Positions 33,309 to 46,272 of a stretch of 64,000 bases of DNA are shown piece after piece. Origin of the DNA: Mya arenaria (lineage: Eukaryota > Mollusca > Bivalvia > Myida > Myidae). Numbering within the stretch: the stretch's first letter is position 1; every line of letters starts with the position of its first letter. Location of the stretch: positions 14,527,886-14,591,885 of the forward strand of contig NC_069130.1 in the NCBI RefSeq assembly GCF_026914265.1, read 5' to 3'. The notes beneath the pieces are model-generated. The model searched no databases, had not been told where the DNA came from, and worked only from the letters and a program-made list of their open reading frames with translations. The translations under genes and the position numbers were made by a program.

Positions 33309-34607
33309 ATACCAATCATTATAAATAAATTATGAATCAAGATATAAAAGGGATTACTAAGTTAAAAGTACCTCTATTCTTTCATACAATCTAGCATGGA
33401 CATACAATAATTGTTTTGAAGCAGGATCATTGCCTCTATACTGAACGCTTGTCACAAGACTAATCAGTTACAATAAGATAAACGCATACACACTACTAGG
33501 GTCACAATCCGTTGCATTTCGGATGCCATTTAAAATATCTATTTCATCAACGTTTTAAGATTCATTGCTTTTGACCGCGCAACACGAAAGTGTTCCAATG
33601 GCCTACATTGCCCTCGAGCCATATGAAAACAATTACTAAAATTACTGTAACTTCTGGAACAAGAATTCATATACTTTTGTTATCGTTTATTGATTTATCT
33701 CCGGCCAGGGTACAAATATTCTAAAACATTGGAAGGAAAATAGCTAGGGCTGAAAGAAGAAGAAATTTGCATTACTTCTGTTTAGTGGTAAACCGGTGTT
33801 AAGCATGTAAATACCCTGTCTGAAACTTAAATTAAATCTTCATATTTAGGCATTTTATAAACTGATTTAAAACGAGTAAATGAAGTGAAATACAAGTGCT
33901 TTTTAGTATATACAAAAGCTTACTTATTATTTTCGTCCCAAAGGCAATAATCATTCAGTGTTAACAAAGGACGTAATGGTTGTATGATAATGTCGAATTA
34001 TGTTAAAGTGCTGACTCAACACACGATAAAAGGTTTTAATTAAAGTATTTTCCCCTTTAAATGACAATTCTAGTAGATGAAATTTTTTACGGAAAATCGA
34101 TATCGTAGTGATAAAATGTCTTATAGGACAAGTAAGTGTTAAACAAATGCCACGTCGTCAGTTAAAGAGTCCTTTTGAGTAAAAAGCGACCCTTTATTTA
34201 TTCATGTTTATTTGTTCCCTTTAAGCAGGCAATTAATTTGTTTGAAATATTTTGTGTAAACAAATTCTGATGTAAGTAATCATTGTTTTCAAGAATGTTT
34301 TTTTTAATCGTATCACCAGGTTAAATTCAGTTTTAAAGTAAACACTACGTTAAATACCTCAAGGGGGCTAACTTTTGCAGACGCGGTAACATTTATAACA
34401 AAAGATTGAAGTCCCTTGGGAACACTCGAAGTGTGAAATGTAAAAGCACGCCTTACAGTTCCAAGTTCAGTAAAGAAAAATATTTACAGTGCATATTGAT
34501 ACATATTTTCTTAGGGTGCTTTGATAACAATTCCCCCAACATCCATAGCAATATATTCTATGATTGGTGATAAAATCATTTTCTCATATAATCAAAGCAT
34601 TTGTGCC
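33309..34607. other. AT-rich spacer without recognisable features
   Basis: Only short frames and no repeat ends were found. This would be the right-hand genomic flank of the retrotransposon array. Confidence 0.5.
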
Positions 34608-34945
34608 TTTGAAGTGACACTCTTATTCGAAATCAACACATACGCATGTATAATAAACATATATCTTGACTGATAAACCTTTAACTACTTACTAAATATT
34701 GCATTTATGGAAAACATTAATTACTGATAACAATATTGTCACCGTGTATTTAATAGCTGAAAGCGCAAAAATATTAAATGATTGGTGAATGCTCAAAGAT
34801 TTACTGTGATCTACTATAGTCTCATAAGATATAAATACCATGTTTTGTGCCCTTTTCTTTCACATTAAATTCGGTATCCTTCATAAGAACCATTGTTGTC
34901 GACATCTTTTTCGTTCTTTTTGGAATATTAAAACACTATAATTTA
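34608..34945 (+). mobile_element. MITE family M, copy A (3' end truncated)
   Basis: It starts GAAGTGACACTCTTATTC and matches copies B, C and D through the segments AACTACTTACTAAATA and GATTGGTGAATGCT. It loses similarity after TGGAATATTAAAACA, so the right terminal repeat is missing. Confidence 0.7.
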
Positions 34946-35546
34946 TTTATTTATTATCATTTATTATGTGTATTTTTAAACAATGGTGCCGCTTGAAACT
35001 AACACTATGAATGCAGCAAATAAGTCGGGACAAAATCCCTGGTTGTTGTGGAAACATGGGTAAGAAATTGTCATCGACTGTCAATTCGTCAATTACAATT
35101 CTATGTAAGAAATAAATTAAAGCAATTTGAAAAAAAAACAATATTAATATTAAATATAAATGACTATTCATTTTGTAAAAATACTGTCCAAAGCCCCGTA
35201 TTTGTTTAATACGGCTCAAAGATATGATTTGTGAAAATAATATGAATTTTACGGGAAAAGGAAGTAAATTCCTCGCTGCATTATTCTTTTAAGATCGATA
35301 TCCGATCACCTGGTTTGTTATCGTCCTGGGTCATATTGTCGCCGGAGATTTTCTTTTGTCTAAAGGATCTTTGCAGGTGCGTTTGACATTTTTATTCGAA
35401 ATTATTATGTTTTGAATGTTAATGTTAATTAAAAAATATAGCTATAAATCAACTATAACTACCGATGGTTTAAATTGCAAGTTATGGTTAATTTAAAGAT
35501 TATTGGGTACGATAAACAAGTTGAAAAGTTCGCTCAGTTGGTAAAA

Positions 35547-36586
35547 CCCCTGTCACACGGGGGCCGCGTTTCAATGGCGTCGAAGAAAAATCCAGAACGC
35601 TCATCAGCGCGCAGTGGAATCGCAAGCATCGCCGCGGCAACGCAATGGTGTCGCCGGTGAACGCGGCGGCATCTTATAAGACGACGAGCTACGGCGCGCA
35701 CTTAAAGCATGCGCAAAACAAACGCTGTCGCTCGACGTTCTGATTAGGTCGCAGACGGATCGCCGAGAGGTCGCCGTAGCAGCGCAGCTCGGTCTCCTAC
35801 AACGCTACAGGATCGCCGCTGGCGCGCACAGAGGTCACAATGGTTATCGATGGCGCTTGCACGGCGATCGTATGGCGTACTTATGACGACACTGCGTCTC
35901 TACTGCGCGTCTATGGTGCGTCTACAGCTATATTTTTCACAACTATTGAACGGAGGCGCCATGGCGACCATTGCGTTCCCAATGCGCTTCTACCGCGTCA
36001 ATCGGCGTTTGCATGACAGTGAACCAACCAAACGAAAAAGTTTTAAACATTCATAACACCTTGAGTGATGTGCAACAGCAGGTGGGGCTACTGATTGCCT
36101 ATACGCAGGTCCAGCGGATCCAGGATGGTACAGACGCTGTGGATCTCATCCTGAGACGACGACTTGCTTTTGTTTGCGGTAGGCATTTATCTTTCACCGC
36201 CTTCTTCTCCTTTCCACCTCGGGCATGGTCTAAACTGTTCAAAAGCAAATGGAAGAATTGGGAACTGATTGAGATGTCGCTGTTATAGGTAGTGCAAAAC
36301 AACACGACGTCAGCGCAGTGTGAGCACCGTGAAAGCGCAGTGAACATGCAGTGCGCATAAGAGAACAACTCGATGCGCGCAGTGTAAGCGCCGTGCGAGC
36401 GCCATGAGAGCGCAGACTATCGTTCTATAGAACTCCGTAGGAACGCCATGGAACTTCATAGAAACGCCAATGTCGTCTCGCGACCACCGTGACATCGCCA
36501 TATTCATTCAAAATATCCCACGACGCTCTGGGAAATTTAACAACGCCATGCAATCGCAGTGGAATCGGGTCTTGGTGTGACAGGGG
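35547..36586. mobile_element. Non-autonomous DNA transposon with 12-bp terminal inverted repeats
   Basis: CCCCTGTCACAC (35547-35558) and GTGTGACAGGGG (36575-36586) are perfect inverted termini of a 1,040-bp unit. It is far more GC-rich than its surroundings. Both inner flanks are built of degenerate words such as GCGCAGTG and GCGCCGTG, like subterminal transposase-binding repeats. A frame at 35971-36288 is open but not recognisable as a transposase. No target-site duplication is obvious, so the superfamily is left open. Confidence 0.65.
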
Positions 36587-36938
36587 CTTATTACGCACTT
36601 TCCTAATGATTTCAGGTGCAGTTGGTTACTGTTCGCAAAGATGTACTGTTGGAATATGACATAAAATTATATTCTTATGAACTGTTACGCGAATGGGTCC
36701 ATTTTTTTGTGAAAATATACATAAACAAGAAGGTTTCCAAGAGGATATCTAGAATCTCATGACCTTTTTCTCGTTAGTAGGTATGTCAAAACAATTGAGA
36801 TCTAAACGTTTAGATTATTCCTTCTACAATGATAAAACTACATCTTGGACGCAATAAAGTAGTTTAAAGATATCGTTTAAGTATAAACAATTGATGTTTG
36901 TGAGCTATGATCAATATGTGAGGTGTATATTATCAAAC

Positions 36939-37314
36939 TTAAAGATGCACTCTTACTCCCAAACAAGATTCATCACAATTAATAAAATTGTTTTAATATT
37001 CAAAAAAAGATGAATAAATGTCGAAATCAATGGTTCTTATGAAGGATACAGAGTTTAATTTGAAAGAAATCAGCATAAAACACGGTATTTCTACCTTATG
37101 AGACTATATAAGACCACAGTAAATCTTTTAGCATTCACCAATCATTTAATATTTTTGCGTTTTCTGCTATTAAATACACAGTTACAATCTTGCTATCAGT
37201 AATTAATATTTTCCATAAATGCATTATTAAGTAAGTAGTTAAAGGTTTATCAGTCAAAATTTATGTTTGTTATACATGATTATGTATTGATTTTGAATAA
37301 GAGTGTCACTTTAA
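36939..37314 (-). mobile_element. MITE family M, copy B (inverted)
   Basis: The ends TTAAAGATGCACTCTTA and TAAGAGTGTCACTTTAA are imperfect inverted repeats, each with TTAA at the outer edge, over 376 bp. The interior is the reverse complement of copies A, C and D. Confidence 0.75.
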
Positions 37315-39250
37315 GGATAACAATTATCAAATTCAAAATGATTTCCCCACATTTAAAATATAGCATCTTCTTTAAATCTGACCTAGTAATTGATAACCTA
37401 AAATATTGATATCTGTGATGTTCTAATTCCTATTCCTACATGATTTATATCGAGAAAACAAGAATATAAGTATCTTCCATGGCCGAGAGTGTAAGATAGG
37501 TTCATCCCAACCCGAGCGCAGGGTGTTTTGCTGAAACGAGGTTTCTTTTTTGTACGCAAGGTGCTTAAGTCTGACTATGAAAGGCATTCAGTTTTGCGTC
37601 TTCGATTTTCGTGACATTGAGTAGTAAACACCAAAAAGTGACTTATCTGCTGTTTAAAAGAAATGTGTAAGATATGGAACAAAATGATAACTAGAATAAG
37701 AGCACCGCGGAGTGAACGTGAATAGACGAGTGTTATTTTAGCATTTAACATCGTTTTTTTCAATGTCACTTACCAAAATTTGAGGGGGGTTTAAGAGATT
37801 AATGTTATATGCTATGATATAACATGAGGTCTGCACACTTATCTAGTAAAATCAATTTAAAAGGCTCAATAACAGATCACACGATTTTCTTATCTGCTTA
37901 CCTCTTGGTAACAGTGGAATGGTTTTATCTGAAAGATAACTTTATTGCGGTTATATACGCTTTGTTTTACTTTGTAAACGGTGTAAAAGTTTCCCGACAT
38001 ATCCTCTCAATTTTAATAAATTTTATGAGATGGGCACAAATCGGTTTCCATCAGAGTTGCAATTTCACCTTTCACTTAACAAGTACTTATTTGTCAAGAG
38101 TATTCGCGCATTTGCCATAGCTTGAGGCTTATCGCGTATGATTCGCCGTATGAGTGTTTGCCGATTTTACGGCTTTGGCTCTAAATCATTTGGCTTTGGC
38201 TCTAAATCAATCTAGCGATTTATCTCCTTCATAAGGCGTGAGACCACAGTTATTTTTACTTTATTTTTATTTTTAGACACTAACCTGGATTTTGACTGTA
38301 TACACATCCCAATTGAAAAACAAGGACATGGCATCTCTAGAACAGTTCAAGACACAAAATATAATCACAAGAAAACACCATGTTGACTATTGACCCGACT
38401 GTCAAAATTGAGTTCAAATACATAACCCTTCCGCCAAGGAGTCAATCGGCTACAAACAACTAATTTTCAGACTTCCACAAGCTATGATTTTTCCAATATT
38501 TACACTGAAAACTATCAATTTCTGCAATAGAGTGTCAAATTCAGTCAAGTTCTCTGCAAAAAGAACATTTTTTGCTTCTTTTTCATTCAATTTTAATAAA
38601 ATATTGATACTTGAACACAAGCACTCTTTTTTCTGTATTCACATCCGGAGCAGATAACTATGGTCTTGAGCCATAAAGTCCAAAAATGAATTGAATACTC
38701 AAACACGAAATAAGTGGAAAATTATGATTAACTTGTCTGCGGAATGTCTGCGACATATCTTTCAATCGAGCGTCATCATAGATTAGGTCATATCTTAATT
38801 ACAAAATAGTATAACATTTGATAGCCTCGCCGCTTTACACCTTCTGTCCACGTGAACTAACTAGAAATTACATGTTTTTCTCGAAATACGAGATACTAGA
38901 TATGAACATTGATTTAAAGTGGTGTTTTACTATTTAAAGCGTATGCAATATAATGTTATTGAATTCGTATGAAATATCTGCACAAGTTCTTGCACGTAAA
39001 GATTACTATATGCCAGAACTGATATATTTATGTTTCATATAAATTCAATTTCCTTATCATATTGAGGTCTATCTTTTGCAGGTCTGCCCCTAAGTTTGAT
39101 GTTCGTCCATTGAAGTTTGCACACAAACAACGAATTAAATAAGGTATGAATCAGGACCCGGGAGAGCTGGTTACGTCATAAGGGCGAATTTCAATCGTCA
39201 CAATAACTGTTCACTGTAGACAATGTACTACTCGAATCACGAAGAGTTAC
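37315..39250. other. Spacer without recognisable gene
   Basis: Short frames only. A small direct repeat of GGCTTTGGCTCTAAATCA lies near 38170-38210. TTTTGCAG near 39075-39082 could be the acceptor of an upstream untranslated exon of the HSPA12-like gene, but nothing confirms it. Confidence 0.4.
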
Positions 39251-39254
39251 ACTT

Positions 39255-40150
39255 TTAACACCAATTAACCATTTTTTTTACATCAGTGTTGAGTTACTTT
39301 TTCAACATAAAATGTCTCATCTTTACGTCATTGTTAAGTTCCCTTATCACGATTCCACATCGGTGTTGAGTTACGCTTTCAACACACAAATCTCTCATTT
39401 TAACCTCACTATTGAATTTCGCTTTTTACACTAAATATCACACTTTGACATTAGTGTTGAGCTCTTGCTATTTACACTGAATATCACACTTTAACATCAA
39501 TGTTGACATCTTGCTTTCTACACTACATGTCTCATTTTGACATCAGTGTTGAGTTCTTGCTTTTTACACTTAATATTACACTTTGCCATCAGTGTTGAGT
39601 TTCGCTTTTTACACTAAATATCACACTTTGACATCAGTGTTTAGTTTCGCTTTTTACACTTAATATCACAGTTTATCATCAGTGTCGAGTTTCGCGTTTT
39701 TACTTAACATCACACTTTGACATCAATGTTGCGTTTTGTTTTTTACACTAAATATCACACTTTATATCAACGTTGCGTTTTGCTTTTTACCCTAAATATA
39801 ACACTTTGTCATCAGTGTTGCGTTTCGCTTTTTACACTAAATAACACACTTTTTCATCAGTGTTGTTTTTCGCTTTTTACACTGAATATCACACTTTGTC
39901 ATCAGTGTTGAGTTTCGCTTTTTACACTGAATATCACACTTTGTCATCAGTGTTGGGATTTTCTTTTTACACTGAATATCACATTTTGACATCAGTGTTT
40001 CGATTTGCTTTTATCACTAAATATCACCCTTTGACAACAGTGTTGAGTTTTGCTTTTACACTGAATATCACATTTTGACATAGGTGTTGAGGTTTGCTTT
40101 TTATACTGAATATCACATTTTGACCTCAGTAATGAGTTACCATTTACACG
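39255..40150 (+). repeat. 45-bp minisatellite, about 20 units
   Basis: The unit includes TTTTTACACTGAATATCACAC followed by a TTTGACATCAGTGTTGAG-like part. Units diverge from one another, more so at the edges. Each holds the inverted pair ACACT / AGTGT spaced by about 8 nt. As 45 is a multiple of three, long open frames appear by chance. The array ends about 250 bp before the HSPA12-like start codon. Confidence 0.9.
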
Positions 40151-40399
40151 TTTACATCAGGATTTATTCTGCATTTTGTTACATTAACAGGTTGAAATAT
40201 ATTTGTTTTCAAAATGTTGTACTGATTGATTCCTGTGTTCAACAATGCTGAAAATACTACAAACGTAATCTGCATACACCAATCCCCGAATTTTGCTAGT
40301 TTTCTAGTTTAGCCTAGTTTTGGGCAAGGAGCGGAAATCTTTGCCACTTGAACGCTCTAACTCTAACATACCTTTCTTGTTTTAGCAGATCTAATAATC

Positions 40400-43058
40400 A
40401 TGCCAAGCAAGACCTTAATGGTTGCTGCTTTCGACTTTGGCACCACGTATAGCGGCTATGCGTTCTCCTTCCGAGACGACCAAACCAAGATTCAGACAAA
40501 CCACAACTGGTATGCAAGCGGTGGGTCTTCCCTGCTGGTGTCATTAAAGACTTCTACCTCCGTTCTTTTAAACCCTAAAGGGGAGTTCCATTCATTTGGA
40601 TTCGATGCTGAGAATAAGTACGCAAGCCTGGCTATAGACGATGAACACAAGGGCTGGAGGCTGTTTCGGAGGTTTAAGATGGTTTTGCATATCAATGAGG
40701 TATGAATTTGATGACCAGAACATGTTTTACCTAATAAACACTATCAATAATGGCACTACGATTCGTATACAAGAATATATATCTACTCTTGTTTAGAGAT
40801 AGCAGGTGTTTAACGAGAATCATACGATGACACACTATAGCAAACCACATATTTTATAGATAATAAGAAATCATTATTATTCAGAGAGGGGTTATACACC
40901 TTGGAACTGTAAGTGCAAATATGGGGTTTAAACTTCATTACATGTCGTCAACCTCGTTATGATTTCAACATTTATCAATAAGTGCAAAATTAAACATTTA
41001 GGACGTATTGTGGCCATCATCAACTTGAGAACGAAAACGTATAATGTTTAAAAGTAAAATTAATGATATCTCTAGCACTTGACGAAACACATTACGGTGG
41101 AGGACTTTTGCGGTAAACAGATGGAGGCTTTTCCGTTGTTTGTCATGTCGATCAAATACCTGAGAGAACACTTACTAGAGGAGGTTACAAGGCAAACCAG
41201 AGGAATCAACGAGACTGATATACTGTACGTGTTGACCGTCCCGGCTATCTGGGATGACAATGCCAAGAGATTCATGAGAGATGCAGCAGTTGCAGTATGT
41301 AATTGATTTTAAGTCGAGTTTTCTTATGCCCTAAAACGTATACTTTTACATAGATACATGTCTTTTTTTCGAACATTTGAATAGTATGTATCCGTCTTGA
41401 TCATAATAAGGTAACTAATCTAGATTTAATACTGCATTATAGAACAATATATTTACTAGCCTGGAAAACACATAAAATGAAGGCTTTGCGATCGATAACT
41501 TAGGATTTTGCATGAACTATAATTACACGGGTTTTCATTAGATACCTCACCCGGATATCAAAACGATAAACAGAAAGCTGAGGTTAGGTAGCGCGCAGTT
41601 AAACTACAACGTATTTCGCATTCTTCTCATTGAACGCTTCCCATAACATTTTGCTACAAAACCCATTTTCTTCGTTTTGAAATAATACATCTGTCTTCTG
41701 CAAAGGCTAAAATAGACCCAAAACGCCTTAAGCTGGCCTTGGAACCGGAGTGTGCCTCAATCTGGTGTGAAACGTTGGATAAGGACGTGAAAGGCGCTTT
41801 AACCACTGCTGGGTCACGGTATATGGTCGTCGATCTCGGAGGTTAGACATTTTGCATATACGGCATTTTTAATATTTATCATACTTGCGTTATTTATATG
41901 TGTTGCTGTAATAAGAAGTATATGAAACATTTTATAAATAAGAACTTAGTCTAGGTCATCGTTGTTTTATTTAAGCATAACATGTTTTAACGATTTACTC
42001 CAGGGGGAACAGCAGATATATCCGTACACGAAAGAAAATCAGATGGAACTTTGAAGGAAATCCACAAAGCCAGTGGCGGTCCTTGGGGAGGCATCTTTGT
42101 GGATAAAAACTACATGAAAATGTTGGATCAGTTGTATGGAAAAGAAGCTCTAATTGACCTGCGAAAGACGGAAATGAGTGATTATTTTGATATCACTCGT
42201 GAATTTGAACTCAAAAAACGAACATTTGGTACCGATGAACCTGAGAAATTTGTTATTCGTTTGTCTGTTTCGTTGCTTGACATTGCAAATAAACATTCCG
42301 AAAAATCTCTAGAGGAGAGAATTGCGGCCTTGGACATTCAGAAAAACGCTATAACACCGAGGGGTAAGGACAAACTGAAGATCGATGAGACACTTGTCCA
42401 ATCATGGTTCAAAGGTCCAATTGATCTGCTGATCCAGCACATTAATTCGCTTTTATCAGGCCAAAAGAGGAAACGCATGCACACAGTTATACTGGTCGGC
42501 GGTTTTAGCGAAAGCCCATACGTTCAGCAGAGATTGAGAAAGGAACTACACGGCGCGAGGGTGATCATTCCTGCTGACGCGGGTCTCGCGGTGTTGAAAG
42601 GCGCCGTGATGTTTGGACACAACCCATCCATAGTCTCCTCCAGGATTATGAAGTACACTTATGGGACTGAAGTATTAAGATCATTTGATGAAAACAAACA
42701 CCAAGCGGAACAAAAGATTTGGATGCAGGGAAAGTGGAAGGTTGATAATTGTTTCGATGTATTCGTGCGGGTGAACGAGGAGGTAAGAGTAGACCAACAG
42801 GTGACCAGGGAGTGTACTCCTAACAGTGAAATATCCCTCACACACATCTACAGGACGACAAAGCAGAATCCCGAGTACACAACAGACCCCGGATGTGAAC
42901 TGCTAGGGACTGTTCAGCTTGAAAACAGCACAGATATTCCATTCCGAGAGCAGGTTATAGAAACTACTTTTATGTTTGGGGATACGGAACTTCGTATTAA
43001 GATGAAGAACACGACCACTGGAAAAAGAGCCTTCATGACCTTTAGGTGCTTCCAATAA
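40400..43058 (+). CDS. HSPA12-like HSP70-family protein (4 exons, 569 aa)
   Basis: An atypical HSP70 with an actin-like ATPase fold, probably cytosolic; clients are unknown. Exons: 40400-40699, 41076-41294, 41706-41841 and 42004-43058; all introns are GT-AG and the sum is 1,710 nt, in phase. Motifs in order: phosphate-1 FDFGTTYSGYAFSF (residues 12-25), LTVPAIWDDNAKRFMRDAA (end of exon 2), LALEPECASIWCE, phosphate-2 VVDLGGGTADISVHE across the exon 3-4 joint (about 215-229), and adenosine motif VILVGGFSESPYVQ followed by DAGLAVLKGAV. There is no classical HSP70 substrate-binding domain, as usual in HSPA12. It is about 100 aa shorter than vertebrate HSPA12A, mainly at the N-terminus. TTTTAGCAG 12 nt before the ATG suggests an upstream untranslated exon. 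A decayed relative lies at 7.3-10.3 kb; bivalves are known for expanded HSPA12 families. Confidence 0.92.
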
Positions 43059-43059
43059 A
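43054..43059 (+). terminator. AATAAA overlapping the HSPA12-like stop codon
   Basis: The TAA stop (43056-43058) lies inside AATAAA. The decayed paralogue has the same arrangement near 10318. Whether it is used as a poly(A) signal is unknown. Confidence 0.35.
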
Positions 43060-46000
43060 ACAGTTTTGAAATAATAGCAATTACTTGAATTCGTTTCACA
43101 CATAATATATAGTGGTTCTTTGTGTGTATAGTATCCTTTGTTTTCGCGTTTTTTATAAATTAAATACCCTAAATGTATTTACAAAAGCACTTAGAATTTA
43201 AATTAGAATTTTAGCGTATCTGTATTTAGTTATAAATGAAATAATGTATTCTATAATTATAAAACCTATTTGTCAAACAAAAAAAAGACGTTCAGCTGTT
43301 TAATTGGGACACTTATTTGGGATTAACTATGCTAAGAAGTTTCTGTAAATTCATTTGATGATGAAATAACATATCAGAATGGGAAATTACTTTACAAAAT
43401 CTATTTCATAGGGTATTTGTTACAATATGTTTAGTATTTCATCAGCTAAACAATTATTTAACAAGCTTTTCGTCATGAATTTCCTAACGGAAAGTCTTTA
43501 ACACTTTAACAGGTTTTAAAATTCTTGAGGCAAAAAGGTGGAGGTATTTACCGCACCTATCTTTTTTAAGAATGTAATAAAATGATATTTTTGGCGACTG
43601 CACCTATATTTTTATTACGAACCGGATGTTTTGTTGTATTAGCTTTTTTGAAAGCTAATATAATATCAATTATGATTTTCCTACACAGTTCTAATGCGTT
43701 TTATACAGTGAAGTAACCAATGATTGGAGTTTTATAGACAAACAACAACAAAAAATCACCAAAAAAGTCAATTTTCCATTTACTTTTGTAAAAAGTAATT
43801 GCAGAAATGATGACAAATTTGCTAAATTCGCCCAAAAAGTAAATGAACATTAAAACGATTATATTCATATTGGTGTGTATCAATAATAAAGATATCATTG
43901 AACATGTTGAGTACTCGTATATTAACCGGTGTAGCATTAGTTTCAATAAATTCAAACAAAATGGCGTCTTCAGATAATCACACTGTGGGTCGAATAGAAA
44001 ATGAATGTAAGTTATTAATGACAATAAATGTGTTGTGACTATGCTCGGAGTTATTGATCATCATTTCATCCACTACATAATCATTAATTATGCAATATAC
44101 AAATGTGCTCCTCATTCTGGTAACAATACGTGTCGTTTATTTTCTGAATGGAAATTGGAATGATGAACAAAGATTTCGAGCAGGGTCTCTACATATTTAT
44201 TGTCAATAATTATATTTTATTTCCCAAATTGAATCCACTGTGGGTAAATATGTTTTGTAAATTTAAAACTGAGGTGAAATTATTTCTCACTGAAATGAAA
44301 ACTTTACATCAAAGATTGTTTATTCAAATGGCATCATTTGACGGTAAAACGTTTTTCATGGTGATGAAATTACAAGTTGCCGCTCGTCCAAGCTATTTTA
44401 CTTTGTTAAGAGTATTTTTCTCAAAGGCAATTATTCGATTCAAGTCAAAATATTCGTGAGTAGAATTTTACTTTATGACGTCGATTATGTAGACGACAGC
44501 GAATATCAACATGAATATGTTTCATTGTTAGGTCTACAATGATGTGTCAACGTCATTTGTGACCTAATACTAACAAAAACAACAACTGCAAACAAATATC
44601 TGGTCACAAATTGCAATCAGTATTGAAAGAAGCGTTGGCTCGAACAGACTAACTTCAGTTTATACCCGTAATTACTGCTTTCTTTTAAAGATAAACTCAT
44701 ATGTTGATTGATGCTGTGTAAAACATTAACAGTTGTTAAATATCCAATATCAATGATAATACATGTCTTAATACAGTTGCAAATGATGTTAAAAGTGATT
44801 CAGGTAGAAAAGTTAGTTCAAACCTTTTCCTAAAATCAGTTCAATGTTTTATTATGAATGATAAACATTATTAGGATATGTTATAATTATCTTAGAATCG
44901 TACATTCATTTATGTGCTTACTCAAAACGGAAGATTAAATAGTATGTATTGGAACAAGAAACAATCATTTTCCAGTTGAAGTAGGTAGTTGGAGGAATAT
45001 AAACATAAATGACAGATATTGCCACCTTTGTGATTCTAATCGTATTGGTGATGAATTTCTTTTTTGTTAGAGTGTAGTTATTTCATTAACGAAAGACGAC
45101 GTTTCTTTGATAACTTTAATTTTAGAACCCCGAAAATATTGTCATTTAAACGTGTTATGATATTTAACCCAGAATGTATTATGTTTTCAAAGTTGTGCAA
45201 ATTTATGAAATGTATCATTAAAACAGTTAATTTCAGAATATAATGTACTCCTCTTTATGCCATGATGTTAATTATTATATTATGGTTGAAGTTCATTTTT
45301 CAAAGCCTCTTTATGTGTAACTGTATAATATGTTCATTGCAATTCTCATTTTGTCATGCATGTATGACATGAGTTTACTGAATAAACTTGAAACTTGAAA
45401 CTTGAACATTTTGTCATTGTCCAATAAAGATTAGTAAGAGATTGTGTTGAAATGGGTAAAAGGGCAATGAATATATTGAACATTTTTTTTCTTATTAGTG
45501 TTGATTATTCTTTCACTCGTACGCATTATTTGGCAAAAACATGAGGTTTAAAATACAAATTTGGTCAAGTCTAAGTTGCTCAATCCTTCACTACTTAGTA
45601 TGGTCCACTTTACACGGGTTTCGAGGAGCAGTATGTGCACAAAGATATGTGGTGCTGCTGAGTGCTGACTAGATTTTCTACATCGATATGAAGATATATT
45701 TTACGGATGCATTTGCAATTACACGTAACAACATGGAACGTCTCAGACATGGCCCTGCGGGGTTGATTTGCAAAATGGAAGAACCCGATTGAAATACTTC
45801 GCACTTAAGCCATCTTCATCCACTTTATTTCGTTCATACCTGACTTTATAGACGCATTCTCTGAGAAGCTACTTGCAGGAATCGTGTAGCACGCAGAGCA
45901 GCTTAACTTATGTTTTATCCATTACCTGGCACTTGAGACCTGCATTGTGTGGAAATACTGAGAAAACACATACTGGGCTTATAATTATCTACCGGGCGTA

Positions 46001-46265
46001 TCTACAGTAGTGATTTGTCGTAATTTGTTTTATTGTTGGAGATTATTATTAGCATAATTGAATACATGTTTCTATAGCAGTGACATTTTCTGTTTAAAAG
46101 CTTATTGGCTTTGCAAAACTGTCTTGTAGTCATAGCAAATATTTTGGAAATTATCTCTGGCATTGTTCGGACATTTTCATTGATATTTTTATAGTTTAAA
46201 AAAACATGTCTGACCAAGGAACTTGAAGGATCAAGGTTACATTAACCTTATCATTGTCTGCTTGA
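43060..46265. other. Intergenic region between HSPA12-like and PLAC8-like genes
   Basis: AT-rich, without a recognisable gene. A frame of 103 codons at 44148-44459 (+) has no domain I know. AATAAACTTGAAACTTGAAACT at about 45380-45405 looks like the reiterated tail of a retroposon or a transcript end, but its 5' extent cannot be defined. Confidence 0.45.
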
Positions 46266-46272
46266 AGTCAAA

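Noticed and set aside
39717-40078. Repeat-protein-like frames (FTLNITLCHQCC) before the HSPA12-like gene
   Set aside because: They are the 45-bp minisatellite read in frame. The frame breaks at unit variants and has no start context or flanking domain.
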